From contig DATKEG010000084.1 in the NCBI GenBank assembly GCA_035544515.1, forward strand, positions 1-16,209: DNA of 16,209 bases. Reading direction: 5' to 3'. The DNA comes from DATKEG01 sp035544515 (GTDB lineage Bacteria > Acidobacteriota > Vicinamibacteria > Fen-336). Positions within the stretch are counted from its first letter, which is position 1, and each line of letters begins with the position of its first letter. The notes beneath the pieces were generated by a model. The model saw only the letters and a list, made by a program, of their open reading frames with translations, had not been told where the DNA came from and made no database searches. The position numbers and the translations under genes were made by a program. Positions 6,530 through 14,150 of this stretch are shown here, piece after piece.

Positions 6530-7620
6530 GCGGCGCCCGGGCGTTCCGGTCGCGGCCGGCCGCGCCTCCCCGGGCGGCCTGCCCGCTGCTTCACGCGCGT
6601 CCACCTCGCGTAGAGCGGCCGCGCCCAGCGCGCCAGCGCCGAGCGGTGCCGCGTGAAGCGGTGGACGGTGGCCTGGTGGCCGTTGAACTTGTCCTTGAAG
6701 CGGCCGCCGCTCTCCGGGGCGCGGTAGTGGTCCCCGATGCGGAAGGTCTGCAGGCCGGCCTCCCCTGCGCGCTTCATCGCCGTCCAGTAGAGCAGCTCGT
6801 TCGGGTAGAGGCGGCGCGCGCGGCGCCACGACGCGGTGCTCACCGAGTAGGCGCGGCGCCCGTCGTGCGGAAACAGGCCGGTCGCCACGATCTCGCCGGA
6901 CTCCGCGTGCCGCACCTGGAGCGCGTACAGCAGGCCCGCGGGCTCGAGGTTGCGGAAGAGCGACCGCAGGGCCTCGATGGAGTGCGGCGGGGCGAGACCC
7001 TGCGGCTCGTAGACCTCGCGCAGCTGGGCGTGGTGGAGATCGACGAAGGCCGGGTCGGCGCTGTGCTCGACGCCCAGGCCGTTGCGCTGGCCCCGGCGGA
7101 TGCGGTTGCGTCCCTTGCCGCGCAGGGCGGACCACAGCGCGTCCGGGTCCGGGGAGAGCGGGATCTCGAGCGTCGGCCAGCTCGCGACCGCGTAGCCGTG
7201 CGCCGCCAGGTCTGCCGGGTCGAGCAGCGGGCTGCCGAGCTCCAGCTGGTGGATCCGGTGCGCGGCGCAGAGTCGATCCAGGGCGGCGAGGAACGCCGGC
7301 ACGTCGAGGTCCGGTCCGGCGACAGGGCCCATGTGCTCGGTCAGCGTGCCCGCGAGCGGGCTCCCGAGGATGCGGAAGGGCCCCTTCCTCACCTGCAGCG
7401 CGCTGAACCAGCCCCGCAGCACCCCGCCGTCGTCGATCCGGAAGCGCAGCACCTCGCCGCCCGTGCTGTCCCGCAGGAAGCGCAGCCAGGCGGAGTGGTG
7501 GTAGAAGGTCGCCGCCTCCCAGGGCGCGAGCGCCCGGTCCCATGCCTCGTCGGACAGCTCGACCCGCTCGAGACGCAGGCCACCCGGCGGAGGCCGGACT
7601 GCGGGCGCGCCGCCGCTCAC
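6526..7620 (-). CDS. FemAB-like GNAT-fold acyl/aminoacyl transferase of a PEP-CTERM-type glycan cluster
   Basis: A 364-residue soluble protein with two GNAT-like halves. The first has EAATFYHHSAWLRFLRDSTG, RGWFSALQVRKGPFRILGSP and LAGTLTEHMGP. The second has ALRGKGRNRIRRGQRNGLGV, FVDLHHAQLREVYEPQGLAP, ATGLFPHDGRRAYSVSTASW and a final FKDKFNG segment. It resembles the FemAB proteins found beside PEP-CTERM/exosortase glycan loci (TIGR03019-type) and the BioF2-like group. The acceptor is unknown; family members add acyl or aminoacyl groups to glycans or peptides. GTG 7620 overlaps the stop of the upstream GT2 gene (GTGA), and its own stop overlaps the flippase start in the same way. The Arg-rich C-terminal tail after residue 330 is unusual but fits local GC-rich codon drift. 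Confidence 0.8.
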   Translation of the reverse strand: MSGGAPAVRPPPGGLRLERVELSDEAWDRALAPWEAATFYHHSAWLRFLRDSTGGEVLRFRIDDGGVLRGWFSALQVRKGPFRILGSPLAGTLTEHMGPVAGPDLDVPAFLAALDRLCAAHRIHQLELGSPLLDPADLAAHGYAVASWPTLEIPLSPDPDALWSALRGKGRNRIRRGQRNGLGVEHSADPAFVDLHHAQLREVYEPQGLAPPHSIEALRSLFRNLEPAGLLYALQVRHAESGEIVATGLFPHDGRRAYSVSTASWRRARRLYPNELLYWTAMKRAGEAGLQTFRIGDHYRAPESGGRFKDKFNGHQATVHRFTRHRSALARWARPLYARWTRVKQRAGRPGRRGRPRPERPGAA

Positions 7621-8711
7621 GCCGGGTCGATCCAGCGGCGCACGCTGCGCCAGTAGGCGTCCAGCCCTGCCGACGCCCCGTCCGCCAGCACCCGGGCGAT
7701 GCGCGAGGTGAGGACGCCCGGCGCCAGCGGAACCGGTCCGCCCGCGAGGATCTCCCCGTCCCCCACCACCCGCCCCGCTGCGGCGCGTCGCCGGCGCTCC
7801 CGGATCGTGCCGGCGTGCCGCACCAGCCACCGCCAGGACGCGAGCCACTCCGGCAGCCAGCCGCGGATGCCCGCCATCGCCACCACGCAGAGCTCGTAGG
7901 CCGCCAGGGCGGGTGCGAGCAGGACCAGCGTGCGCGGGCGGTAGTGGATCAGGATGCAGAGCCAGCGGTGGCGCATGGACAGATAGGCGCGTCGCCGCGG
8001 ATAGCTCCCCTGGCCCCGGAACGACAGCCCCGGCGTGCCTTCGCCGCGGTCGTGCAGCGCCACCGCCGCAGTCTCGCAGAAGATCCGCCGCCCCCGCGAG
8101 CGCAGGCGCAGGCACAGCTCCTGGTCCTCGAAGTAGAAGAAGAAGAGCTCGTCGAAGCCGCCCGCCTCCAGGAGGTCGGTCCGGCGGAGGAGCATGCAGG
8201 CTCCGATGCAGGCGCCCACGGAGGCGGCGCCGTCCGAGGTCGTCGCCAGCGGATGCCAGGCGTGGCGCAGGGCGAGCGTCCCCAGGAAGTGGAGAGCGGC
8301 GCCGTCGCACTGCACCTGCGTCGCACCCGGAAGCAGCACGATCCGCGGGCAGACCAGGGCGGCGCCGTGCCGGACCTGTGCGTCCAGCATGCACTCCAGG
8401 GCATCGGGCGACAGGTAGACGTCGGCGTCGACCGAGAGCACCAGCTCGGACCGCGTCACGGCGAGTCCCGCGTTGCGGGCGGCAGCGATGCCCCGGTTCT
8501 CGCCCAGCTCGACCAGCCGGATCGCCGGCACGCGCTGGCGCAGCTCCTCGAGGCTGCCGTCCGTGGAGCCGTTGTCCACCACGACGATCGCGCGCGGGGG
8601 GCGTGTCTGCTCGCACAGGGCGCGCAGGCAGCGCCCGAGAGTGCGGGCTCCGTTGTAGTTCACGACCACGGCGTCCACCGCGGGCGTCTGGCCGGCGGAC
8701 GGCTCAGTCAA
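7617..8711 (-). CDS. GT2-family glycosyltransferase, rhamnosyltransferase-like
   Basis: A 364-residue glycosyltransferase of the WbbL-like family 2 group. AVVVNYNGARTLGRCLRAL is the first strand and helix, IVVVDNGSTDGSLEEL the UDP/dTDP-sugar strand, ENRGIAAARNAGL the conserved loop, and VLSVDADVYLSPDAL the DxD metal site. ACMLLRRTDLLEAGGFDE and FFYFEDQELCLRLRSRG provide the acceptor and catalytic ED region. A C-terminal hydrophobic segment near LVLLAPALAAYELCVVAMAG suggests membrane association. The annotated start is a rare TTG at 8711, overlapping the methyltransferase stop by 8 bp; GTG codons about 12 residues in are alternatives. It probably adds one sugar to the lipid-linked repeat unit. 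The sugar cannot be told from the sequence. Confidence 0.88.
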   Translation of the reverse strand: MTEPSAGQTPAVDAVVVNYNGARTLGRCLRALCEQTRPPRAIVVVDNGSTDGSLEELRQRVPAIRLVELGENRGIAAARNAGLAVTRSELVLSVDADVYLSPDALECMLDAQVRHGAALVCPRIVLLPGATQVQCDGAALHFLGTLALRHAWHPLATTSDGAASVGACIGACMLLRRTDLLEAGGFDELFFFYFEDQELCLRLRSRGRRIFCETAAVALHDRGEGTPGLSFRGQGSYPRRRAYLSMRHRWLCILIHYRPRTLVLLAPALAAYELCVVAMAGIRGWLPEWLASWRWLVRHAGTIRERRRRAAAGRVVGDGEILAGGPVPLAPGVLTSRIARVLADGASAGLDAYWRSVRRWIDPA

Positions 8712-9384
8712 CGCGGCGCCTCAACCCGAAGCCGAAGGTTTCCGAGAGCTGCGGCAGGAGCCCGCAGGCGACGCGGTTCACGAGCACCACCGAGCGCGTC
8801 GCCAGCCGCATGCCCGGCCCCAGCGGGCGCGTGGCGGTGCGGTGGTACAGGTGCATGTCGTCGATGAGCGCCTCCTCCACCACCCGCAGGCCGTGCCGAC
8901 GCCCGAGCTGGTCCAGCACCTGGCCGGTGTACCAGCCCGTGTGCTCCACGTTGGCCTTGGTCCGGCCGCGCACCAGCTGCTCGAGGATCCGCACCAGGCC
9001 GGTGGGGTTGGGCGTCGTCACCAGCAGCCAGCCATCCGGACGCAGATGCCGGCGCATGCCGTCCAGGAAGCCGCCGGCGTTGGACAGGTGCTCGATGTCG
9101 TCGGGGGCGGCGATCACGTCGAAGACGCGTCCGAGCTCCAGGGCCTCGACGTCGGCATGCACCGCGTCGTACCCGAGGCCGCGCAGCTCTGCCGCCTGTG
9201 CCTCCGACGCGTACACGCCGAGCGCCGACGCGGCGTGCCCCGCAAGCGCGCCGTGCAGCGCGACGTGCTTGCGGTGGTTGTCGGCGTTGCGGTCCACGCT
9301 TCCCACGTACAGCAGGGACGCACCCTCGACGAAGCCTCGCAGCCAGTCGAGCTTGTCGCGATGGCGGCTTCGCGGCCGGGTCAC
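8704..9384 (-). CDS. Class I SAM-dependent methyltransferase
   Basis: A 226-residue methyltransferase. Motif I is ASLLYVGSVDRNADNH, a variant glycine motif with Asp in place of the usual xGxG pattern. FDVIAAPDDIEHLSNAG is the typical motif-II region of the Methyltransf_11/23 type, and LRPDGWLLVTTPNPTGLVRI is the post-motif strand. The C-terminal part, VEHTGWYTGQVLDQLGRRHG, is common in methyltransferases acting on sugars in polysaccharide loci. GTG 9384 overlaps the stop of the GT4 gene (GTGA). It would methylate a sugar of the glycan or a carrier-linked intermediate; this role is inferred from its operon. The divergent motif I suggests an unusual SAM pocket but not loss of function, since the acidic and TPNP motifs are intact. 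Confidence 0.82.
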   Translation of the reverse strand: MTRPRSRHRDKLDWLRGFVEGASLLYVGSVDRNADNHRKHVALHGALAGHAASALGVYASEAQAAELRGLGYDAVHADVEALELGRVFDVIAAPDDIEHLSNAGGFLDGMRRHLRPDGWLLVTTPNPTGLVRILEQLVRGRTKANVEHTGWYTGQVLDQLGRRHGLRVVEEALIDDMHLYHRTATRPLGPGMRLATRSVVLVNRVACGLLPQLSETFGFGLRRRVD

Positions 9385-10565
9385 GGGTCGTGCCCGCGTG
9401 CGTGTGCGTCCAGCGTACGCCGGTAGATGCCTTCCACGCGCCCGGCGAGCGCCGCCCAGTCGTAGTGGTCGATGGCGTCCTTGCGCGCGGTGGCGGCGAG
9501 CTCGCTCCGCAGCCCCTCGTCCCGCAGCAGCTCCAGGATCGCGCCCGCCATCGCGCGGGTGTCCCCGTTCGGGACCACCAGTCCGTTGCGCCGGTGCTGG
9601 AGCAGCTTCGCGGAGCCCTCGAAGCTCACGATGGCCCGGCCCGCGGCCATGTAGTTCACGAGCTTCTGCGGCACGCCGGAGCACTCGGTGCGGGGGAGCA
9701 CCACGACGTCGGACGCGGCCAGGTAACGGGGAACGCGCTCGAAGCGCGGCTCCACCGCGACCGTGACCTTCCCCCCGAGACCCAGCCGGTCGATCAGGGA
9801 CCGGATCTCCGGCCGGTCCCAAGACACGATCAGGCAGAGCGCGGAGTCGGGCGCGTGCTGGAAGACGGTCTGCATCGACTCGATCAGCAGGTCCACGCGC
9901 TGGAAGCCGTCCAGGGAGCCTGCGTACATCACGAGCCGGCCGCCCGGGAGCCCGCACTCCGCCCGCGCGGCGCCGGCGTCCGCGACCGGGAAGTCCGACG
10001 GCTCGATGCCCATGGGCACCACGTCGATCTTCTCGCCGGGAACCCCCTGCGCCCGCAGGAAGTCGCGCAACGAGTCCGACACGGCGATCACGTGGTCCGC
10101 CGCCCGCGGGACCTGGCGGTCCAGGAATTCCGACAGACGTCGTGGGCTCGGGAAGCGGTAGGCGGGCAGCTCGGAGGCGAGCGTGGTGTGCGCGTCGTAG
10201 ATCACCGGCACGCCGGTGAGGCGGCGCGCCACCTGCGCGATCAGCGCGCCCTCGAACTGGTGCGCATGGATCACGTCGAAGCGCTGCCGCCGCAGGAGCC
10301 CCACCAGCTTCGCCAGCAGGAAGGGGTCGAGCACGCCGAGCTTGAAGAGCGTGGGGCCCGGGCCAAGGTGACGGTACGGGAAGCGGCGGATGCGGCGGAC
10401 CTCGATGCCGCGGGTGGGGACGTCGAGTCCGAAGTGGTAGGTGACGACCGCCACCCGATGACCGCGCGCGGCCACCGCCTCCGCGATGCCCTTGATGCGG
10501 CTCGGCGTCCCACGGTTCGCGGGAAACGGGCACGCAGCGACCGTCGCCACCTGGAGCGGTCTCAT
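9381..10565 (-). CDS. GT4-family glycosyltransferase (GT-B fold), first gene of the glycan operon
   Basis: A 394-residue retaining glycosyltransferase. The N-terminal domain has CPFPANRGTPSRIKGIAEAV, the glycine-rich acceptor loop, followed by RGHRVAVVTYH and FDVIHAHQFEGALIAQVAR. A linker, IDVVPMGIEPSDFPV, leads into the C-terminal nucleotide-sugar domain with LVMYAGSLDGFQRVDLLIE and LPRTECSGVPQKLVNYMAAG. The last is the E-x7-E region, in which the second Glu position reads K-L-V-N-Y, as in a GT4 subgroup. The protein is cytoplasmic and probably membrane-associated. ATG 10565 is preferred; a GTG is possible about 10 codons upstream. It is divergent from the GMC gene, with 126 bp between them, and its own stop overlaps the methyltransferase start. 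Confidence 0.88.
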   Translation of the reverse strand: MRPLQVATVAACPFPANRGTPSRIKGIAEAVAARGHRVAVVTYHFGLDVPTRGIEVRRIRRFPYRHLGPGPTLFKLGVLDPFLLAKLVGLLRRQRFDVIHAHQFEGALIAQVARRLTGVPVIYDAHTTLASELPAYRFPSPRRLSEFLDRQVPRAADHVIAVSDSLRDFLRAQGVPGEKIDVVPMGIEPSDFPVADAGAARAECGLPGGRLVMYAGSLDGFQRVDLLIESMQTVFQHAPDSALCLIVSWDRPEIRSLIDRLGLGGKVTVAVEPRFERVPRYLAASDVVVLPRTECSGVPQKLVNYMAAGRAIVSFEGSAKLLQHRRNGLVVPNGDTRAMAGAILELLRDEGLRSELAATARKDAIDHYDWAALAGRVEGIYRRTLDAHARGHDP

Positions 10566-10598
10566 GCTTGCCGCCTTGCCGGTGAACGGCACGGCGCG

Positions 10599-10606
10599 AG
10601 TATACT
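10599..10606. promoter_or_regulatory. Palindromic AGTATACT, shared -10 element of the divergent GT4/GMC promoters
   Basis: In a very GC-rich intergenic region this perfect palindrome gives TATACT on both strands, each a five of six match to a -10 box. On the plus strand TTGCCG at 10576-10581 could serve as -35, with a long 19-base spacer. No -35 is clear on the minus strand. Function is inferred from position only. Confidence 0.35.
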
Positions 10607-10655
10607 GGCCCGCCGGCACGCGAGATCCGCGGGCGTCACCCACCCCGCAGCCGCG

Positions 10656-10677
10656 CACCGGGAACCCACGCCCGGTG
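10656..10677. promoter_or_regulatory. Inverted repeat upstream of the GMC gene, possible operator or 5'-UTR hairpin
   Basis: CACCGGG and CCCGGTG are perfect 7-base arms with an 8-base spacer, ending 14 bases before ATG 10692. It may bind a regulator or fold in the mRNA near the start. GC-rich DNA makes chance repeats of this size fairly common, so support is modest. Confidence 0.3.
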
Positions 10678-10691
10678 GGCCGGTGGACCGG

Positions 10692-12287
10692 ATGAGCAGC
10701 GACGAAGTGGCGCGCGTCGAGCACGACTACGTCATCGTCGGCGGGGGCTCCGCGGGCTGCGTGCTCGCCGCGCGCCTCGGCGCCGATCCCGACGTGGACG
10801 TGCTGCTGATCGAACGCGGGGCGCCCTATCGCAGGCTGGAGCTGGGCATCCCCCTGCTCGGCATGCGCTACGCGGCCCGGTACCTGGAGGTGCTCGAGAG
10901 CAGCCCGCAGCCCCACTGCCTCGATCGCCGGCTCGCGCTGCCAGTCGCCAACGCGCTGGGCGGGGGCTCGTCCGTGAACGCCATGCTCTACGTGCGCGGC
11001 GAGCCGCGCGCCTACGACCGCTGGGCCGAGCAGGGCGCACACGGCTGGGACTTCCGCAGCGTGCTTCCCTGCTTCCGGCGCATGGAGGACTTCGAGGAGG
11101 GCGCCAGCGAGTACCACGGCGTCGGCGGTCCGATCGGCATCTCGGCCACGCGCTACCCCTCCCGCTTCGGCCGCGCACTGGTGGAGGCCTGCGAGGAGCG
11201 CGGCCTGCCCCGCAACCACGACTTCACCGGCGCCTCCCAGTACGGCGCCGGCTTCTACCAGTTCACGCAGTCGAACGGCGAACGCTCGAGCGCGGCGGTG
11301 GGCTACCTGCGCGCGGCGCGCGCCCGTCCGAACCTGCACGTGCTGTCGCGCTGCGCGGTCGACGCCGTGCTCTTCGAGCGGGGTCGCGCCGTCGGCGTCC
11401 GTTGCCGGCGCGCGGGAGAACGCTTCACGGTCCGGGCCCGGCGTGAGGTGGTGCTGGCCGCGGGCGCCGTGGGGACACCGCGGCTCCTGATGCTCTCGGG
11501 CGTGGGGCCCGCCGATCCGCTGCGCGTCCTGGGCATCGCGCCCGTCTGCGACCTGCCCGGCGTCGGCGAGGGTCTCCAGGACCACCCGCGCTGCCCGGTG
11601 CTGTTCCGTCCCCGCGAGCCGGTCTCGCTCTCTGCGCCGCGGCTGGCGGGGAGCCTGCTCCAGTGGGCCGCCACGCGCCATGGGCTGTTCACCTCGCCGA
11701 CGCTCGCGGCAGGGGCCTTCCTGCCGCTGCTGCCCGACAGCTCGCTGCTGGACCTCCAGATCACGGGCAAGTGGACGGCCAGCCCGCCCTTCCGCGGACT
11801 GGTCGACTTCCAGCCCTGCGCCGTCGACGTACGCAGCCGGGGCCGCGTGCGGCTCGCCTGCGCGGATCCCGCGGCCGCCCCGATCGTGGACCCGGACTAC
11901 CTGGCGTGCGAGCGCGAGGTCCGGGTGCTGGTGGAGGGCATCCGCTTCGTGCGAGCCCTGGCCGCGACCCGCGCCCTCGAGCGCTTCGGCCTGGTCGGCG
12001 AGGTCCGCCCCGGTCCGGACGTGCGGTCCGACCGCGAGCTCGCGGAGTACGTTCGCGCCAGCGTCGAGACCAGCTACCACCCGGCCGGGACCTGCCGCAT
12101 GGGCGTCGACGGCGCCGCCGTCGTGGATCCCGAGCTGCGCGTCCACGGACTCCAGGGCCTGCGCGTGGCCGACGCCTCGATCATGCCGAGCCTGGTGAAC
12201 GGCAACACCAACGGCCCCACCTTCATGATCGCGGAACGGGCCGCCGACCTGATGCGCGGCCGGGTCCGCGACGACCCCGGCGGGTGA
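10692..12287 (+). CDS. GMC-family FAD-dependent oxidoreductase (choline/alcohol dehydrogenase-like)
   Basis: A 531-residue flavoprotein. The dinucleotide-binding motif YVIVGGGSAGCVLAARL is at residues 13-29. LPVANALGGGSSVNAMLYVRG is GMC signature 1, and GAVGTPRLLMLSGVGPA is signature 2. Near the end, SYHPAGTCRMG holds the active-site His and NGNTNGPTFMIAERAADL holds the paired Asn. Enzymes of this family oxidise alcohols, choline, sugars or hydroxy-fatty compounds; the substrate cannot be read from the sequence. There is no signal peptide, so it is probably cytosolic. ATG 10692 follows GGTGG at 10682; GTG 10683 in the same frame is an alternative. It ends 4 bp before the stop of the convergent diguanylate cyclase. 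There is no clear link to the glycan operon beyond the shared divergent promoter region. Confidence 0.92.
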   Translation: MSSDEVARVEHDYVIVGGGSAGCVLAARLGADPDVDVLLIERGAPYRRLELGIPLLGMRYAARYLEVLESSPQPHCLDRRLALPVANALGGGSSVNAMLYVRGEPRAYDRWAEQGAHGWDFRSVLPCFRRMEDFEEGASEYHGVGGPIGISATRYPSRFGRALVEACEERGLPRNHDFTGASQYGAGFYQFTQSNGERSSAAVGYLRAARARPNLHVLSRCAVDAVLFERGRAVGVRCRRAGERFTVRARREVVLAAGAVGTPRLLMLSGVGPADPLRVLGIAPVCDLPGVGEGLQDHPRCPVLFRPREPVSLSAPRLAGSLLQWAATRHGLFTSPTLAAGAFLPLLPDSSLLDLQITGKWTASPPFRGLVDFQPCAVDVRSRGRVRLACADPAAAPIVDPDYLACEREVRVLVEGIRFVRALAATRALERFGLVGEVRPGPDVRSDRELAEYVRASVETSYHPAGTCRMGVDGAAVVDPELRVHGLQGLRVADASIMPSLVNGNTNGPTFMIAERAADLMRGRVRDDPGG

Positions 12288-12291
12288 AGGC

Positions 12292-13356
12292 TCACGCGCT
12301 CTCGACACGGTTCCGGCCTGCGTCCTTCGCGCGGTAGAGCGCCACGTCGGCGCGCCGTACCAGCGCGTCCGCGTCGTCGTCCGGCCGCACGGCCGTCACG
12401 CCCACGGACACCGTCAACGGGATCCGCCGCCCCTCCCACGCCACGTCCAGCACCTCCACCGTCCCGCGCAGCTGCTCCGCGGCGCGCACCGCCTGGTCGA
12501 GCCGCGTGGCGGGCAGCAGCACGGCGAACTCCTCGCCGCCGTAGCGGAAGAGCAGGTTCTCCCGGCGGGTGACGCGTCGGATCGCGTCGCTGGCCTCCAC
12601 CAGCGCGTGGTCCCCGGCCGGGTGGCCGTGCTCGTCGTTCAACCGCTTGAAGTGGTCGAGGTCGGCCAGCAGGAAGGCGAAGGGCACGCCGCGCCGTCGG
12701 AACAGCGCCAGCTCCTCGGCGAGGCGCTCCCCGAGGTAGCGACGGTTGAAGACGTCGGTCAGGGGGTCGCGGCGCGTGCTCTCCTCCAGCGCGCCCACCA
12801 GCTCCCGCATGCGCGCGCGGGCGCGCCGCTCGCGCACGAAGAGCCGCGTGGAGAGCTCACCGCCGGCGACCAGGAAGGCGGTGAGCGTCAGCAGGAACGT
12901 CGAGCGCTCCGCGACCAGCGCGAAGGTCGCGCCACCATGCCAGCTCGCCGCGACGAAGTAGGGGCCGAGCAGCACCAGGGCGAGGATCGCCATGCGTCGC
13001 CAGTCCATCGGAAACACCACGGCGCAGAAGGCGAACACCACGGTGTAGCCCACGTAGTAGGAGCTCCCGAACCCGCCCGACTCGAGCACCATCAGCGACA
13101 GCGGGATCGACGTCGAGGCCGCGCAGCCGCACACCGCGGGAACCACCCGGCGCGGCGGCACGCGCCGGACGTTCAGGTGGAGCAGCAGGAAGGGCACGAA
13201 GGCGACCAGGCGGTAGACCAGCCAACGGGGCGCGTGCTCCGGGTACACCACGAAGTCGAGCGCGCCGTAGGCGAGCCACATCAGCGACACCGGCGCCACG
13301 TAGGGAAGCCGGCGACACAGGACGCGCTGGAGCTCCTCGAGGTCGTTCGGCTGCAT
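12292..13356 (-). CDS. Membrane-anchored diguanylate cyclase (GGDEF family) with degenerate I-site
   Basis: A 354-residue protein. The first 170 or so residues contain five to six hydrophobic segments, among them LVAFVPFLLLHLNV and MAILALVLLGPYFVAA, forming an unassigned membrane sensor. A short charged linker (VRERRARARMRELVGALEES) precedes a GGDEF domain at about 195-354. Asp232 in LLADLDHFKRLND and RYGGEEF at 271-277 form the active site, so synthesis of cyclic di-GMP from GTP is expected. The inhibitory I-site, normally RxxD nine to six residues before GGEEF, reads RREN (264-267), with Asn in place of Asp. Feedback inhibition may therefore be weak (inference). Cyclic di-GMP commonly controls exopolysaccharide production, which would fit the neighbouring glycan operon. 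Confidence 0.92.
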   Translation of the reverse strand: MQPNDLEELQRVLCRRLPYVAPVSLMWLAYGALDFVVYPEHAPRWLVYRLVAFVPFLLLHLNVRRVPPRRVVPAVCGCAASTSIPLSLMVLESGGFGSSYYVGYTVVFAFCAVVFPMDWRRMAILALVLLGPYFVAASWHGGATFALVAERSTFLLTLTAFLVAGGELSTRLFVRERRARARMRELVGALEESTRRDPLTDVFNRRYLGERLAEELALFRRRGVPFAFLLADLDHFKRLNDEHGHPAGDHALVEASDAIRRVTRRENLLFRYGGEEFAVLLPATRLDQAVRAAEQLRGTVEVLDVAWEGRRIPLTVSVGVTAVRPDDDADALVRRADVALYRAKDAGRNRVESA

Positions 13357-13509
13357 CGCGAGCCGCTCTCCCGCAGCGCGGATCGGCAGGACGGGGGCAG
13401 CGGCGAAGCCGCCGGGCGGAGGCTGGCCGCGGATGGCGCGCGGCTCCCCGGCTCCCGGAGCTGGCAGCCCCCCCCCTGGGGGCCGAGAGAGGGAGCCCGC
13501 TGAGCCGCC
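13357..13509. other. Intergenic region with a nine-C homopolymer and a hairpin at the PEP-CTERM stop
   Basis: About 150 bp between the diguanylate cyclase start and the PEP-CTERM stop. It contains a run of nine C residues followed by T and five G (about 13469-13483) and no recognisable gene. No promoter for the cyclase gene is clear on the minus strand. Confidence 0.4.
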
Positions 13510-13516
13510 TCAGCGG
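13497..13516 (-). terminator. Perfect hairpin at the end of the PEP-CTERM gene, terminator-like without a U tract
   Basis: CCGCTGAG and CTCAGCGG are perfect 8-base arms around a 4-base loop, and the gene's TGA stop lies inside one arm. No run of T follows on the minus strand, so it is not a classical intrinsic terminator. It could be a weak terminator or an mRNA-stabilising structure. Confidence 0.4.
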
Positions 13517-13988
13517 CCGACGGGCGCTCCGCTCCGCCGACACCGCAGCGCAACGCCGGCCAGCAGCAGCAGCCAGATCGGGGGCTCCGGACCGAGAATC
13601 CGCCCGATGCGGTGTCTGCGAGTCCTCCGTCCGCGTACAGCAGCAGCTCGAAGGTGTAGTCGCCCGGGGGCAGCGCGCCCAGATCCACAGGGACGCTGGC
13701 CGGCGTGATCGCCGGCAGCGACGGTCCGGAGGGACCCGCGTACTGGAGGATCACCTCGAACGCGTTCCCGATCCTCCCGAACAGCGGATCGTCGACAGGG
13801 AGGTAGCCGCTGCTCGGGAACAGCAGCGCGACGTCGAGCACGATCGCGTCGCCGGACCCCGGATCGGCGGGCAGGACGTCGACCCCCTCCACGATCGGCA
13901 GGGCCCGCGCCGAAGCCGCCGGCAGGACGGTCGCGATCACGAACGCGCAGACGACGTATGCGGGGAGGAAGCGGGCGGGAAGGCACAT
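13510..13988 (-). CDS. Small PEP-CTERM-type surface/secreted protein, frameshifted at the PEP motif
   Basis: ATG 13988, preceded by GAGGAG, opens a signal peptide (VVCAFVIATVLPAASARA, about residues 11-29). A short beta-rich domain of about 100 residues follows, with DAIVLDVALLFPSSGY and PPGDYTFELLLYADGG. The frame that carries this runs on past the gene as low-quality sequence. In the next frame, immediately after FSV, comes PEPPIWLLLLAGVALRCRRS and a stop at 13510. That is the PEP-CTERM tripartite signal: PEP, a hydrophobic helix and a basic tail. One extra C at 13590/13589 joins them into a 159-residue protein. Exosortase normally cleaves this signal during export to the surface. No exosortase gene is in the window. 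The break may be a sequencing error. Confidence 0.7.
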
Positions 13989-14150
13989 GGAGGACTCCTC
14001 GTGTCCCCTTCCCGATCACGTCGGCCCAGGCTAGCAGCAGCGCCGCTGCGGCGAGCCCGCTTCTCCCGATGGCAGCCATCGAGCCCGTGATGCGTCGCGC
14101 CGGCCCGGCAGCCGACGCGCAACGGCGCGGACGGCGGGATGCCTCGCGGC

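Noticed and set aside
7542..9766. Long plus-strand frames antisense to GT2 and methyltransferase
   Set aside because: Low-complexity Arg/Pro/Ser composition; the minus-strand genes have clear family motifs.
13469..13483. Run of nine C then T and five G as a terminator hairpin
   Set aside because: The loop would be too small and no T tract follows on either strand; more likely a homopolymer prone to length error.
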